A stretch of 13,500 nucleotides of DNA from Actinoplanes liguriensis (GTDB lineage Bacteria; Actinomycetota; Actinomycetes; Mycobacteriales; Micromonosporaceae): positions 38,536 through 52,035 of the forward strand of contig KL571213.1 in assembly GCA_000715855.1 (NCBI GenBank), read 5' to 3'. Shown here piece after piece: positions 1-8,145 of this stretch; the first letter of the stretch is position 1; each line of letters opens with the position of its first letter. Position numbers and translations under genes: made by a program. The notes beneath the pieces were generated by a model, which saw only the letters and a list, made by a program, of their open reading frames with translations, had not been told where the DNA came from and made no database searches.

Positions 1-2885
1 AACGTCGCCAGCCGTACGCCGGAACCGAGCACCAGGTACACGTCCCGGCGTCCGGTGACGGCGGTCAGCGGCGCGCTCACCGTGGCGTACGAGTAGAGGC
101 CACCGGTGTCACTCACCGTGGCCGTGCCGAGCAGCTTCCCGGTCGGCGAGCCGAGGCGCGCCTCGACCGTTCCGGATCCCGATGCCCGTACCGTGAAGGT
201 CTTCCCGCCGCGCAGCGCGGCGTCCTTGAAGGCCAGCCAGCCGCCGGAGACGGCCGTGCCGCTCGCCTTCGTCTCGTCCACCAGCGTCGCGCCGGAGTAG
301 TCGTCGAACGTCTCGGCTCGCGTGGTCGTCGCGAGGTCACGCGCCGGAATCGTCTCGCCGCGCACGTTCAGTGACGCCCGCTGCCGGATGTCGGCCGAGG
401 ACGAGCCGAGGAGCACGTCGTAGACGGAGGTCTCGGTCACCCATCTCTGCCGGGTGACGTCCCAGTGGGCCAGGTCCCGCGGCGTCAGCGTGAACGTCAC
501 GGTTCTCGATCGGCCGGGTCGCAGCGCGACCTTCTGGAAGCCGCGCAGCTGCTTGACGGCCGTCACATCGCGGGAGGTCCGCTGGTGCGTGTAGAGCTGA
601 ACCACCTCGTCACCGGCCCGTTTGCCGGTGTTCGTGACGGTCACGCTGACCCGGTTCCCGGCGATCTTGACGCCGCTGTAGCGGAACGACGCGTAGGACA
701 GCCCGTGGCCGAACGGGTAGAGCGGCGACGCCGCACTGTACTGATACGTCTGACCGGTCTTGATGATGTCGTACCGGTTCAGGTCCGCGGGGAGCTGCTC
801 GACGGATCGCGGCCACGTCTGGGTCAGCTTCCCGGCCGGGTTGACGTCGCCGTAGAGCACGTCGGCCAGGGCATTCCCGGTCTCCGCGCCGGCGTGCGTG
901 GTCCACACGATCCCGGAGACGTGCCGCTGCGCCCAGTTCAGCGCGAGAGGGTAGCTGCTCTGCACCACCACCACGGTGTGCGGGTTGGCCGCGCGGACCG
1001 CCTCGATCAGCGCCTCCTGCCGGGCGCCGAGGCTGATCCCGGTACGGTCGTGCGCCTCGCGCCCGGCCACGAACGGGTTCGTCCCGACGACGACCACCGC
1101 GGTCCGCTTGCCCTTGGCAGCGGCCGCGGCCGCCGCGACGCCGTCGGTGACGACCTCTTTCGCGAAGTGCGCCGCTCCGGCCGCGGTCGCCGAGCCCAGG
1201 CCCAGCTTGCCGTCGGCACCGACGGTCACGTACGTGTTCGCCCCGAACCAGCTCTCCTGCGTCTCGTAGCCGGCGTAGTGCAGCACGACCGTGCCGTCGC
1301 CCTGATCCTCCACCTTGAACTGCTGCTGGACGTACCAGCCGGTGGGCGCCGCCTCCTTGGTGACGAACGGTCCCCAGTTGTAGCCGAGGTACTTGCCGTT
1401 CGCGGCGTTGCGCAGTGTCGAGATCCCGTCGCCCCAGTCCACCGCGTCGAACTGGGCGGCGGTGTCCGCGCCGGTGGCGGTCGCGGCGACCGCGTCCGGG
1501 TCGGCGGCGGTCACGTACCGGCCGGTGGCGACGTCCTTCAACGCGACCCGGTCGGCGCCCTCCGACGACACGGTGACGCCGCGGGCGGCCAGGCCGTCGA
1601 GCGCGGTGACCCGGTAGGGGAACTGGCCGCCGTACCAGTCGGTGTAGAGGTTGTCCGCGAGCGGGCCGACCACCGCGACCGAGCCGCCGGCCTTGAGCGG
1701 CAGCGCGCCGGAGTCGTTCTTCAGCAGCACCATCGCGTCGGCGGCGGCCTCCCGGGCCAGCTTCCGGTGCGCGGGACTGTCCACGACGGAGGCCGGGATC
1801 GTCGCGTACGGGCCGCCGTCCGGATCGAACTCGCCGAGGCGGAACCGGATGCTCAGCGCGTCGCCGACCGCGGTGTCGATCTGCTTCTCGGTGAGCAGCC
1901 CCTGGTCGAGGGCCTGCCGCACCGCGGTGGTCGTGGGCCCGCCGTCGGTGTCGTTGACCGTGAAGCTGTCCAGACCGGCCTTCACGACCGCCGCGTCCGC
2001 CTCGGCCTGCGTCCCGAAGTAGGCCTGCGAGCCGGTCAGGTTCGTCGGCGCCCAGGCGTCCGTGACGTTGAAGAGCCGCTGGTCGCTCCAGCTCCGGACC
2101 AGCCCGGCGAGGTCCGGGTCCACGGTCGCCGGCCGTCCGTTGATCAGGTTGTAGGACGCCATCACGCCGGTCGCGGCGTCCGCCCGCAGCGGGATCTCGA
2201 ACGGCCGGCGGTCGTACTCGTTGAGCACCCGCTGCGGGACGTTCGAGGAGGTCCGGTCCCGCAGGGTCTCGTTGTTGTAGGCCGCGTAGTGCTTCAGCGT
2301 CGGCGCGGTCTTGAGCCGGTTCGGATCATCCCCCTCGAGACCTTTCCCGTACGCCGTGGCGACCGCCCCGCTGAGCAGCGGATCCTCGGAGTACCCCTCC
2401 TCGTTGCGCCCCCACCGCGGGTCGCGCAGCAGGTTCACCACGGGCGCCCACAGGTTCAGCCCCCACACCGTCGGGTCCTGCGCGTGCAGCCCGCGGGCCT
2501 CGTCGCCGACCGCGGAGCCGACCCGCTTCAGCAGCTCCGGGTCCCAGGTGCTGGCCAGGCCGACGGCCTGCGGGAAGACGGTCGCGGTCGCGTCGATCTT
2601 GGCCCCGCCGGCGGTGTAGCTGTTGGACCAGGCCACGCCGTGCAGCGCCTCCGTGCCGGCCTTGAAGACGCTCAGGCCGAGCCGTGGGATCGCCGGCTGG
2701 TACTGGTGCAGCATCGAGATCTTCTCGGCGAGTGTGAGGCGGCCCACCAGGTCGTCGACGCGGGCCGGCAGCGGCAGACGCGGGTCGCGGAACGGGAAGG
2801 ACTCGGCGGCGTGCGCCGGAATCGTCGTCAGAGGAATGGTGATCAGGGCTGCGGCCAGCAGGGCGAGGCCGCGTCGGTTACGCAT
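1..2885 (-). CDS. Secreted glycoside hydrolase family 3 (beta-glucosidase/xylosidase-like), 3' end outside window
   Basis: Likely cleaves terminal beta-linked sugars from oligosaccharides outside the cell. About 961 codons are visible and the frame is still open at the left edge. Residues 1-26 form a Sec signal peptide (MRNRR, hydrophobic core, PAHA cleavage site). The GH3 N-terminal barrel follows, with the nucleophile in FNVTDAW (Asp276; the family usually has SDW). The GH3 C-domain has GREAHDRTG with Glu610 as candidate acid/base. Inserted at about 447-580 is a fascin-like beta-trefoil, with repeats such as GRYVTA and GKYLGY. A fibronectin-III-like domain spans about 744-841, and a CBM6-like carbohydrate-binding domain (RAETFDDYSG) begins near 852 and reaches the edge. 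The ATG start fits the signal peptide and a GGGAGA ribosome site 5 nt upstream. Twin LacI-type operators lie 40-86 bp upstream. The family is clear; the exact substrate (glucoside or xyloside) is not. Confidence 0.93.
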   Translation of the reverse strand, partial: MRNRRGLALLAAALITIPLTTIPAHAAESFPFRDPRLPLPARVDDLVGRLTLAEKISMLHQYQPAIPRLGLSVFKAGTEALHGVAWSNSYTAGGAKIDATATVFPQAVGLASTWDPELLKRVGSAVGDEARGLHAQDPTVWGLNLWAPVVNLLRDPRWGRNEEGYSEDPLLSGAVATAYGKGLEGDDPNRLKTAPTLKHYAAYNNETLRDRTSSNVPQRVLNEYDRRPFEIPLRADAATGVMASYNLINGRPATVDPDLAGLVRSWSDQRLFNVTDAWAPTNLTGSQAYFGTQAEADAAVVKAGLDSFTVNDTDGGPTTTAVRQALDQGLLTEKQIDTAVGDALSIRFRLGEFDPDGGPYATIPASVVDSPAHRKLAREAAADAMVLLKNDSGALPLKAGGSVAVVGPLADNLYTDWYGGQFPYRVTALDGLAARGVTVSSEGADRVALKDVATGRYVTAADPDAVAATATGADTAAQFDAVDWGDGISTLRNAANGKYLGYNWGPFVTKEAAPTGWYVQQQFKVEDQGDGTVVLHYAGYETQESWFGANTYVTVGADGKLGLGSATAAGAAHFAKEVVTDGVAAAAAAAKGKRTAVVVVGTNPFVAGREAHDRTGISLGARQEALIEAVRAANPHTVVVVQSSYPLALNWAQRHVSGIVWTTHAGAETGNALADVLYGDVNPAGKLTQTWPRSVEQLPADLNRYDIIKTGQTYQYSAASPLYPFGHGLSYASFRYSGVKIAGNRVSVTVTNTGKRAGDEVVQLYTHQRTSRDVTAVKQLRGFQKVALRPGRSRTVTFTLTPRDLAHWDVTRQRWVTETSVYDVLLGSSSADIRQRASLNVRGETIPARDLATTTRAETFDDYSGATLVDETKASGTAVSGGWLAFKDAALRGGKTFTVRASGSGTVEARLGSPTGKLLGTATVSDTGGLYSYATVSAPLTAVTGRRDVYLVLGSGVRLAT

Positions 2886-2924
2886 GACGATCTCCCTCTC
2901 GGTGACAGGGGTCAGCGACGCGAT

Positions 2925-2940
2925 GTCGAAGCGCTTCGAC
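2925..2940. promoter_or_regulatory. LacI-family-type operator, copy 1 (GH3-proximal)
   Basis: A perfect 16-bp palindrome, GTCGAAGCGCTTCGAC, 40 bp before the GH3 start codon. The AAGCGCTT core with a central CG is the signature of LacI/GalR-family repressor sites, which in actinomycetes often control sugar hydrolases and transporters. No repressor gene is in the window, so the regulator and inducer are inferred. Confidence 0.75.
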
Positions 2941-2955
2941 CGCCGGACGGTGGCC

Positions 2956-2971
2956 GTCGAAGCGCTTCGAC
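2956..2971. promoter_or_regulatory. LacI-family-type operator, copy 2 (GH3-distal)
   Basis: A second identical perfect 16-bp palindrome. The centre-to-centre distance to the first copy is 31 bp, close to three helical turns, so both sites face the same side of the DNA. That geometry suits cooperative binding by two repressor dimers or a tetramer. It also lies about 95 bp upstream of the divergent oxidoreductase, which could be co-regulated. Confidence 0.75.
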
Positions 2972-2981
2972 GAATGCGGTC

Positions 2982-3011
2982 ACCATAGATTCCGGCCGAT
3001 GCGGGAAGCAA
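2982..3011 (-). promoter_or_regulatory. Possible promoter of the GH3 gene
   Basis: Read on the minus strand, TTGCTT (3006-3011) and TATGGT (2982-2987) are separated by 18 bp and sit just upstream of both palindromes. Transcription would begin at or in the distal operator, so a bound repressor would block it. The match to the housekeeping consensus is partial. Confidence 0.35.
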
Positions 3012-3066
3012 CAACCTTGCGGAAATCTGCCGGAAACAGCGGCGCGGATCCGGGCACAATGGGCGA

Positions 3067-4413
3067 GTGCGACTGATCGTGATCGGTGGAGATGCGGCCG
3101 GAATGTCGGCGGCCGCCCAGGCACGGCGCCGTCGCGGCCCCGGGGACCTGGAGATCGTGGCGTTCGAGCTGGGACGCTTCGTGTCATATTCGGCGTGCGG
3201 CATCCCGTACTGGATCGGGGGTGTGGTCGACGGGCCGGACGCGTTGATCGCCCGCACGCCCGAGGAGTTCCGCAAGGCCGGGATCGAGGTGCGCACGCGC
3301 CACGAGGTGACCGGCATTGATCTGTCCGCCCGCACGGTGACCGTGCGTGATCTGGACGGCGGGCGGGATCTCCGGGAGGGCTTCGACGAGCTGGTCTACG
3401 CGGCCGGCGCGAGCCCGGTCCGGCCGCCCTGGGCACGGATCCCGGAGAAGGGCGTCTTCGGCGTGCAGACGCTGGAGGACGGGTCCGCGCTGCGCGAGTG
3501 GCTGGACGCCGAGAAACCGGAGTCCGCGGTGGTGATCGGCGGCGGCTACATCGGCGTCGAGATGGCCGAGGCGCTGATCAACCGCGGGCTGCGGGTGACC
3601 CTGGTGGAGAAGTCCGGGCAGCCGATGGGCACCGTCGACGAGGACATGGGCGCGCTGGTCGCCACGTCGGTCCGCGAGCTCGGCATCGACCTGCGCACCG
3701 GCGTCACCGTCGAGGGCCTGGAGACGGCGAACGGCAAAGTCCGGGCGGTGGTCACCGACGACGGCCCGATCCCGGCGGGCGTCGTGGTGATCGGGCTGGG
3801 CGTGCGGCCGAACACGGCGCTCGCCGAGGCGGCCGGCCTCCCGCTCGGCGTGACCGGTGGCCTGCGCACCGACCTGCGCCAGCGCGTCACCGACGGGGTC
3901 TGGGCGGCCGGCGACTGCACCGAGACGCACCACCGGATCAGCAAGCGCCAGGTGCACGTCCCGCTCGGCACGCACGCCAACAAGCAGGGCCGGGTCGCCG
4001 GGATCAACCTCGGCGGCGGGTACGCCACGTTCCCCGGGGTGATCGGCACCGCGGTGACCAAGCTCTGCGATCTCGAGGTGGCCCGCACCGGGCTCAGCAC
4101 GCGGGAGGCCGAGCAGGCCGGCTTCGCCACGGTCAGCGCGACCGTCGAGTCGACGAACCGGGCCGGCTACTTCCCCGGCGCGGTCCCGATGACGGTCAAG
4201 GTGATCGCCGAGCGGGGCACCGGGGTGCTGCTCGGCGCGCAGATCGTCGGACGGACCGAAGCCGCGAAGCGGATCGACGCGTTCGCGGTCGCGGTGTGGA
4301 ACAGGATGACGGTGAGTGACATGACCGGGCTCGATCTCGGCTACGCACCGCCGTACGCGCCGGTCTGGGATCCGATTTTGATCGCCGCCCGAAAAGCCGA
4401 GGAGGCCCTCTGA
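3067..4413 (+). CDS. FAD-dependent pyridine nucleotide-disulfide oxidoreductase, CoA-disulfide reductase / NADH oxidase-like
   Basis: A flavoenzyme of 448 residues, the usual length for the single-cysteine group that reduces CoA disulfide, persulfides or oxygen with NAD(P)H. The FAD site is IGGDAAGMSAA (6-16). The redox cysteine is Cys44 in SYSACGIPYWIGG. The NAD(P)H Rossmann motif VIGGGYIGVE lies near 155-165. The second FAD motif WAAGDCTE is followed by the THANKQGRVAG segment typical of the group. The C-terminal dimerisation domain carries LDLGYAPPYAPVWDP. The GTG at 3067 has no clear ribosome site, but CACAAT lies 6 nt upstream, which suggests a leaderless mRNA. An ATG at 3059 is in another frame and stops after five codons. 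The gene is divergent from the GH3 gene. Sequence alone does not separate CoA-disulfide reductase from NADH oxidase or a related activity. Confidence 0.92.
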   Translation: MRLIVIGGDAAGMSAAAQARRRRGPGDLEIVAFELGRFVSYSACGIPYWIGGVVDGPDALIARTPEEFRKAGIEVRTRHEVTGIDLSARTVTVRDLDGGRDLREGFDELVYAAGASPVRPPWARIPEKGVFGVQTLEDGSALREWLDAEKPESAVVIGGGYIGVEMAEALINRGLRVTLVEKSGQPMGTVDEDMGALVATSVRELGIDLRTGVTVEGLETANGKVRAVVTDDGPIPAGVVVIGLGVRPNTALAEAAGLPLGVTGGLRTDLRQRVTDGVWAAGDCTETHHRISKRQVHVPLGTHANKQGRVAGINLGGGYATFPGVIGTAVTKLCDLEVARTGLSTREAEQAGFATVSATVESTNRAGYFPGAVPMTVKVIAERGTGVLLGAQIVGRTEAAKRIDAFAVAVWNRMTVSDMTGLDLGYAPPYAPVWDPILIAARKAEEAL

Positions 4414-4433
4414 GATCCAGAGAGCCCCCTCGG
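4397..4433. terminator. Bidirectional hairpin between convergent genes
   Basis: Two 15-nt arms (4397-4411 and 4419-4433) pair at 13 of 15 positions around a 7-nt loop. The 5' arm covers the last codons of the oxidoreductase, and the 3' arm ends 7 bp before the protease stop codon. There is no T-tract, as is common for actinomycete terminators. Its place between two converging genes supports use in both directions. Confidence 0.7.
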
Positions 4434-4440
4434 TCGTGCG

Positions 4441-7400
4441 TTATTCGGTGACGGATCCGATCTGGACGGAGCCGCGGCCGACGACCGCGCCCTCGTCGGT
4501 CACGAACTGCACCTCACCGGAGAGGTGCCGCCCGGCCGGCGGGACCGCCGCGACGGTGACCGAGCCGGTGATCGTGGCGCTCGCCCCGACCCCCAGCGCG
4601 ACCGGGGTGTTCGGCGCCGACAGGGTGCCCAGCGCCGGGCTGTAGTACGCGTCCTGGTAGTCGTAGGCGGTGGTCCCGGCGGGCACCGAGTACCCCTGGA
4701 CCTCCACCGTGTACGTCCCGCCCGCCGGGTTGGCGATCGAGACCGCCTCCTCGGAGTCGCCGTCCGCGGACCGGCCCACCTCGGTGCCGTTCGCGTCGTA
4801 GACGAACAGGTCCAGGTCGGCGGCCGGGTCGGCGGGGTTGCCGATGGCCACGCTCAGACGGGTCGCGCCGGCCGGCACGTCGACCGTGTAGTCCTGCACG
4901 CCGTTCTGCTCGATGCTCGGCCGCTGGGTGAACGAGCTGCCCAGCGGGCCGCCCTGCGGGGTGATCGAGATCGGGCCGAACCGGTTGGTGACCGTCCAGG
5001 AGGCCGGGGTGGCCGTGCCGACCTTGACGCTGGGCAGCGTGACCGTGGCCGGCTCCACCGTGACGCCCTGGACCTTGGCGGTCAGTGCGAACGGGTTGCT
5101 GAGCAGCGGCGAGGTCCGCCGGGACTCGACCTCGAGCTCCCAGACGCCCGGGATCGGGTTGTCGTACGACCGCTCCTCCGGCTTGCACGTCGCCGGGTCG
5201 GAGTAGTTGGTGTAGCAGTACGGGCTGGAGGTCGGCTCGACCGGCACGCCGTACGGGTTGATCGCGATCCACCGGGTCTGCGAGTTCGCCGCGAGCCCGC
5301 CGAGGTCCACCTGCAGCGAGGTGGCGTTCGACGGAACGGTGACGAAGAACGACGTGGTGGAGTTGCGGTCGACGGCGCCGGTGAACGTGTTCGCGTACGA
5401 CGGCGACTTCGCCTCGACGCCGGTGACCACGGTGTTCAGCACCTCGAAGTCGATCGCCGGGGTGAACGGGTCGTCCACCTTGAGCAGCGCGCTGGTCACG
5501 CCGGAGCCGGCCTTGACCCGTACCGGGATCTTGACGGCCTTGTTCAGCGGCAGGCCGATCAGGGGCACCGTCGAGAACGCCCCGCGGTCACCCTGGAACG
5601 ACAGCCGGTGCAGGACGGTCCGGTTCGGCCCACTGGTGCGGGTCAGTGAGATCGTCACGAGCTTGGTCTGGCCGGCCTTGTAGCCACCGTCGGCGGCCGC
5701 GCACCGGTTGTAGATGCCGGTGCCGGAGCCCGGGGTGCTCAGGTACTGCGCGAGCGGGGTGCAGACCGGAGCCGACGCGGTGTAGGTGCGCGTCTCGGAG
5801 ATCTTCGTCAGCAGACTCCACGAGCCCGGCACGTCGAAGTTGCCGTAGCCCTGCTCGTAGGCCCCCTCACCGGCGATCGGGTCCGCGGTCGAGTAGATCG
5901 CCCGGCGCAACTGGGCCGGGGTCACCGTCCGCTTGGTCTGCTTCGCCGCCGAGAGCAACAGCGCGGCGCCACCGGTGGCCTGCGGTGCGGCCATCGAGGT
6001 GCCGTTCTCCATGGCGTAGCCGACCGGCAGGGTGTAGCCGACGGTGTCGACACCGGCCACGACCTCCCAGGTGGGCGTCGCGGAGATGGCCGAGCCGGGC
6101 GCGGCGATGTTCGGCTTGAAGCCGCCGTCCTCACGCGGGCCCCGCGACGAGAACGGGAACAGCTGCTCGCTCTTGCGGGTCACCGACGCGTAGTTGGCGA
6201 GCCAGGTCTGCTTGGAGACGCTGGCCGCGACGCTGACCGCGTCGGTGGCCACGGACGGGTCGCCGATCGTGTTCACGCCCGAGCCGGAGTTGCCGGCCGA
6301 GATGAACAGCTGGACGCCGTACTTCGTGATGAGCTGCTGGTAGAGCTGCGACTGGGCGCTGCTGCCGTCGTTGAGGGCGGGCAGGCCGCCGATCGACAGG
6401 TTGACCACGTCGACGCCCCGGTTCACGACCAGGTCGACCATGCCGGTGGTCAGCGCGGCCGCGGTGCAGCCGCCGCCCCACGAGCAGGCCCGCGCGGAGA
6501 CGATCTTCGAGCCCGGCGCCTGGCCGTCGAAGTTGCGGTTGCCGAACAGGTCGTTACCGGCCGAGATGCCCGCCACGTGGGTGGCGTGCAGGCCCTCCGG
6601 GATGCCGATGTTGACGAAGTCGGCGACCTGGCCGGGCAGTCCGGCCGGGGTCAGGTCGACGTCCTCGCGGTACTCGACGACGAACGGCATGCGCTCGGCG
6701 ATCGCGGTCGCCGGGTTGTCGGTGCCGAAGTACCCGACGTCGTACTTCTCCTTGTACGGCCGCATCACGGCGTCGTCGGTGAAGTTGTTGTTCTGGTTCA
6801 CGTCGACCCGGATGTCGTGGCTCACCGGGTCGTAGAGGATGCCCCAGACGTCGGTGGTGTCGCCGTCCCGGTTCACGTCACCGGCCGGCTCGGAGGCGGC
6901 GGTGATGGACTCGCTGAAACGGTTGATCAGCCAGTTGCCGGCCGGGGCCGTCCAGGTCGCGCCGGCGTAGGTGAAGGTCGGGCCGGCCACCGGGGTGCGC
7001 ATCGCACGCCAGGTGCCGTCACTCTCGACCAGCGGGTCGGTGGCGGTCACCCAGTCGACGATCTTGCGATCGCCGGTCGTCGTCTTCTGCAGGGCCGGGT
7101 GGGCCAGGTCGACGCCGGTGTCCATGATGCCGATGGTCACGCCGCGACCGTCGTACGTCGGGTGCTTGCGCTTGAAGCTGTCTCTTATGATGTGTATAAG
7201 AGACAGGTCGCGCCCGGCCCGCTGACGGTCGCCTGCTTGGCGGCGCTCGCGTCGGCGGTCAGATCCGGGTCCGGCACCTTGACGGTCTCGTCCAGGTCGA
7301 CGGCGGCGACACCGGCCAGCTTCGCGGCGCTGAGCACCTTGCCGGTGGGCACCGAGGCGAGCACGTAGCCGACCTGGTCGAAGTGCCGGGCGACGGTGCC

Positions 7401-7706
7401 GCCGAGCGCCTTCAGCTTGGCCGCGACGTCCGCGGTCTTCCCCTGGTCGGTCGCGATGATGAGGGTGACGCTCGGTTTGTGCTCGGCCACTGCGTCGGCG
7501 AGCAGTCCCGCGTCGTGGGCGCCGAGTGTGTCGGCCGGTGAGTCCTTGGGGTCGACGGTCTCGGTGGCGGGCGCGCCGTCCTGTCGGACCGGCGCCGGTG
7601 CGGCCGCGGCCGGCAGCGAACCGCTCATCGTCGTCACGCCGGCGGCCAGGCCGAGCGCCATGACGGAGGTGAACGTTCGTCGGCCCCAGCGGGATGGTTG
7701 TCTCAC
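4441..7706 (-). CDS. Secreted S8 (subtilisin-family) serine protease, reading frame broken by a 29-bp adapter artifact
   Basis: Without the 29 bp at 7178-7206 the two frames join into 1078 residues, the numbering used here. The GTG start at 7706 has a GGAGGA ribosome site 7 nt upstream. Residues 1 to about 36 are a signal peptide (GRRTFTS, then AAAA); the RR pair could mean Tat export. An inhibitor-I9-like propeptide spans roughly 50-130. The catalytic domain has Asp186 (IMDTGVD), His364 (HATHVAG), oxyanion Asn463 (SAGNSG) and Ser561 (NGTSMAAP). The long Asp-to-His interval holds two Asp/Asn-rich loops (about 267 and 292) that look calcium-binding. The C-terminal half is beta-rich, with a pre-peptidase C-terminal-like domain near 920-1020. 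It is predicted to be an extracellular protease. As deposited, the N-terminal piece stops at 7185 and the catalytic piece lacks its own start. Confidence 0.9.
7178..7206. other. Nextera/Tn5 mosaic-end adapter remnant (assembly artifact)
   Basis: The 29 bp read CTGTCTCTTAT, GATGTGT, ATAAGAGACAG: inverted 11-bp arms around 7 bp. Positions 7189-7206 match 18 of the 19 bases of the Tn5 mosaic end AGATGTGTATAAGAGACAG. The left arm is the start of its reverse complement. The whole equals the two-mosaic-end Nextera mate-pair junction with 9 central bases missing. The flanks show no 9-bp target duplication, so this is not a real Tn5 insertion. Translations across it give the contaminant peptides CLLYTS, SLIHI and VYKRQ. 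Confidence 0.96.
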
Positions 7707-7807
7707 GTGCGGGTCCTCCGGAGGGATGGCGCCCGGAGTGGTGTCCGGACGCTTCTCCCGGGAGTCTCCGATCGATCGCAGTGGAAGTCACTACGGTCGA
7801 TAAGGTT

Positions 7808-7825
7808 CGTGACCTTCCCGTGACC
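7808..7825 (-). promoter_or_regulatory. Direct repeat upstream of the S8 protease, possible PhoP-type box
   Basis: On the minus strand GGTCACG occurs twice (7819-7825 and 7808-7814), offset by 11 bp, about 100 bp before the protease start. Direct repeats with an 11-nt unit beginning G-T/G-TCAC resemble actinomycete PhoP boxes. The repeat is visible; the regulator is a guess. The remaining upstream stretch 7707-7807 shows only the ribosome site and no convincing promoter. Confidence 0.35.
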
Positions 7826-7834
7826 ATTGTGGAC

Positions 7835-8119
7835 CTAAGCCTTGGTCAACAGGCTCTCCATCCCCGCGATGAACAGCCGCAAATCAAACTCGAACTGGTC
7901 ATCGTCCCCCATTTCCCGCATACCCATCACGCGTCGCGTCGTGGGCAACTGGTCGGGCGCGGCCTCGGCGAACATTCTGCGCAGCTCGGTCACCTGCGGA
8001 TGGCCGGGACAGCGTGCGGCGAGGACGGCGTCGCGCGCCGAGGCGAAGGCGAACTCGCCGACCCGATCCCCGGCGCCACCTCCGTTACCGACACCGTCCC
8101 CGCGGCCCGTCCCGGTCAC
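7835..8119 (-). pseudogene. TetR-family regulator remnant (C-terminal domain only)
   Basis: A 94-codon frame whose last 60 or so residues resemble the end of a TetR C-terminal ligand domain: a helical HPQVTELRRMFAEA segment, then DDDQFEFDLRLFIAGMESLL, close to the family ending D-x-FEFGL-x-x-LLDGLEALL. The N-terminal helix-turn-helix domain (about 50 residues) and much of the core are absent, because the frame is displaced upstream by the divergent gene at 8146. The first 20 residues are Gly-rich and look non-native. I read it as a decayed relic, unlikely to bind DNA. It could also be a chance frame; the C-terminal motif is the main support. Confidence 0.5.
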
Positions 8120-8145
8120 TCGCCCGCGCGGGCCATCATGGGCTC

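Noticed and set aside
1104..1140. GCC/GCG low-complexity run that could look like a repeat
   Set aside because: It encodes an alanine-rich helix in the GH3 protein and is ordinary codon use for this composition.
3059..3076. ATG at 3059 as start or leader peptide of the oxidoreductase
   Set aside because: It is out of frame and stops after five codons; the GTG at 3067 begins right at the FAD-binding strand.
465..3320. A 951-codon plus-strand open frame
   Set aside because: It is antisense to the GH3 gene and runs into the oxidoreductase in a wrong frame. Its Arg/Gly/Val-rich composition is the usual shadow of GC-rich coding DNA.
7178..7206. A natural transposon end or insertion-sequence inverted repeat
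   Set aside because: The bases match engineered Tn5 mosaic ends, there is no transposase, nothing lies between the ends, and there is no 9-bp target duplication.
4441..7827. A single 1128-residue protease starting at 7827
   Set aside because: The frame upstream of 7178 is Arg/Gly-rich shadow sequence. The true N-terminus, with signal peptide, propeptide and ribosome site, is in another frame from 7706.
8122..8133. A 12-bp GC palindrome just before paralog 1
   Set aside because: Made only of G and C in a very GC-rich stretch, with no second copy; likely chance.
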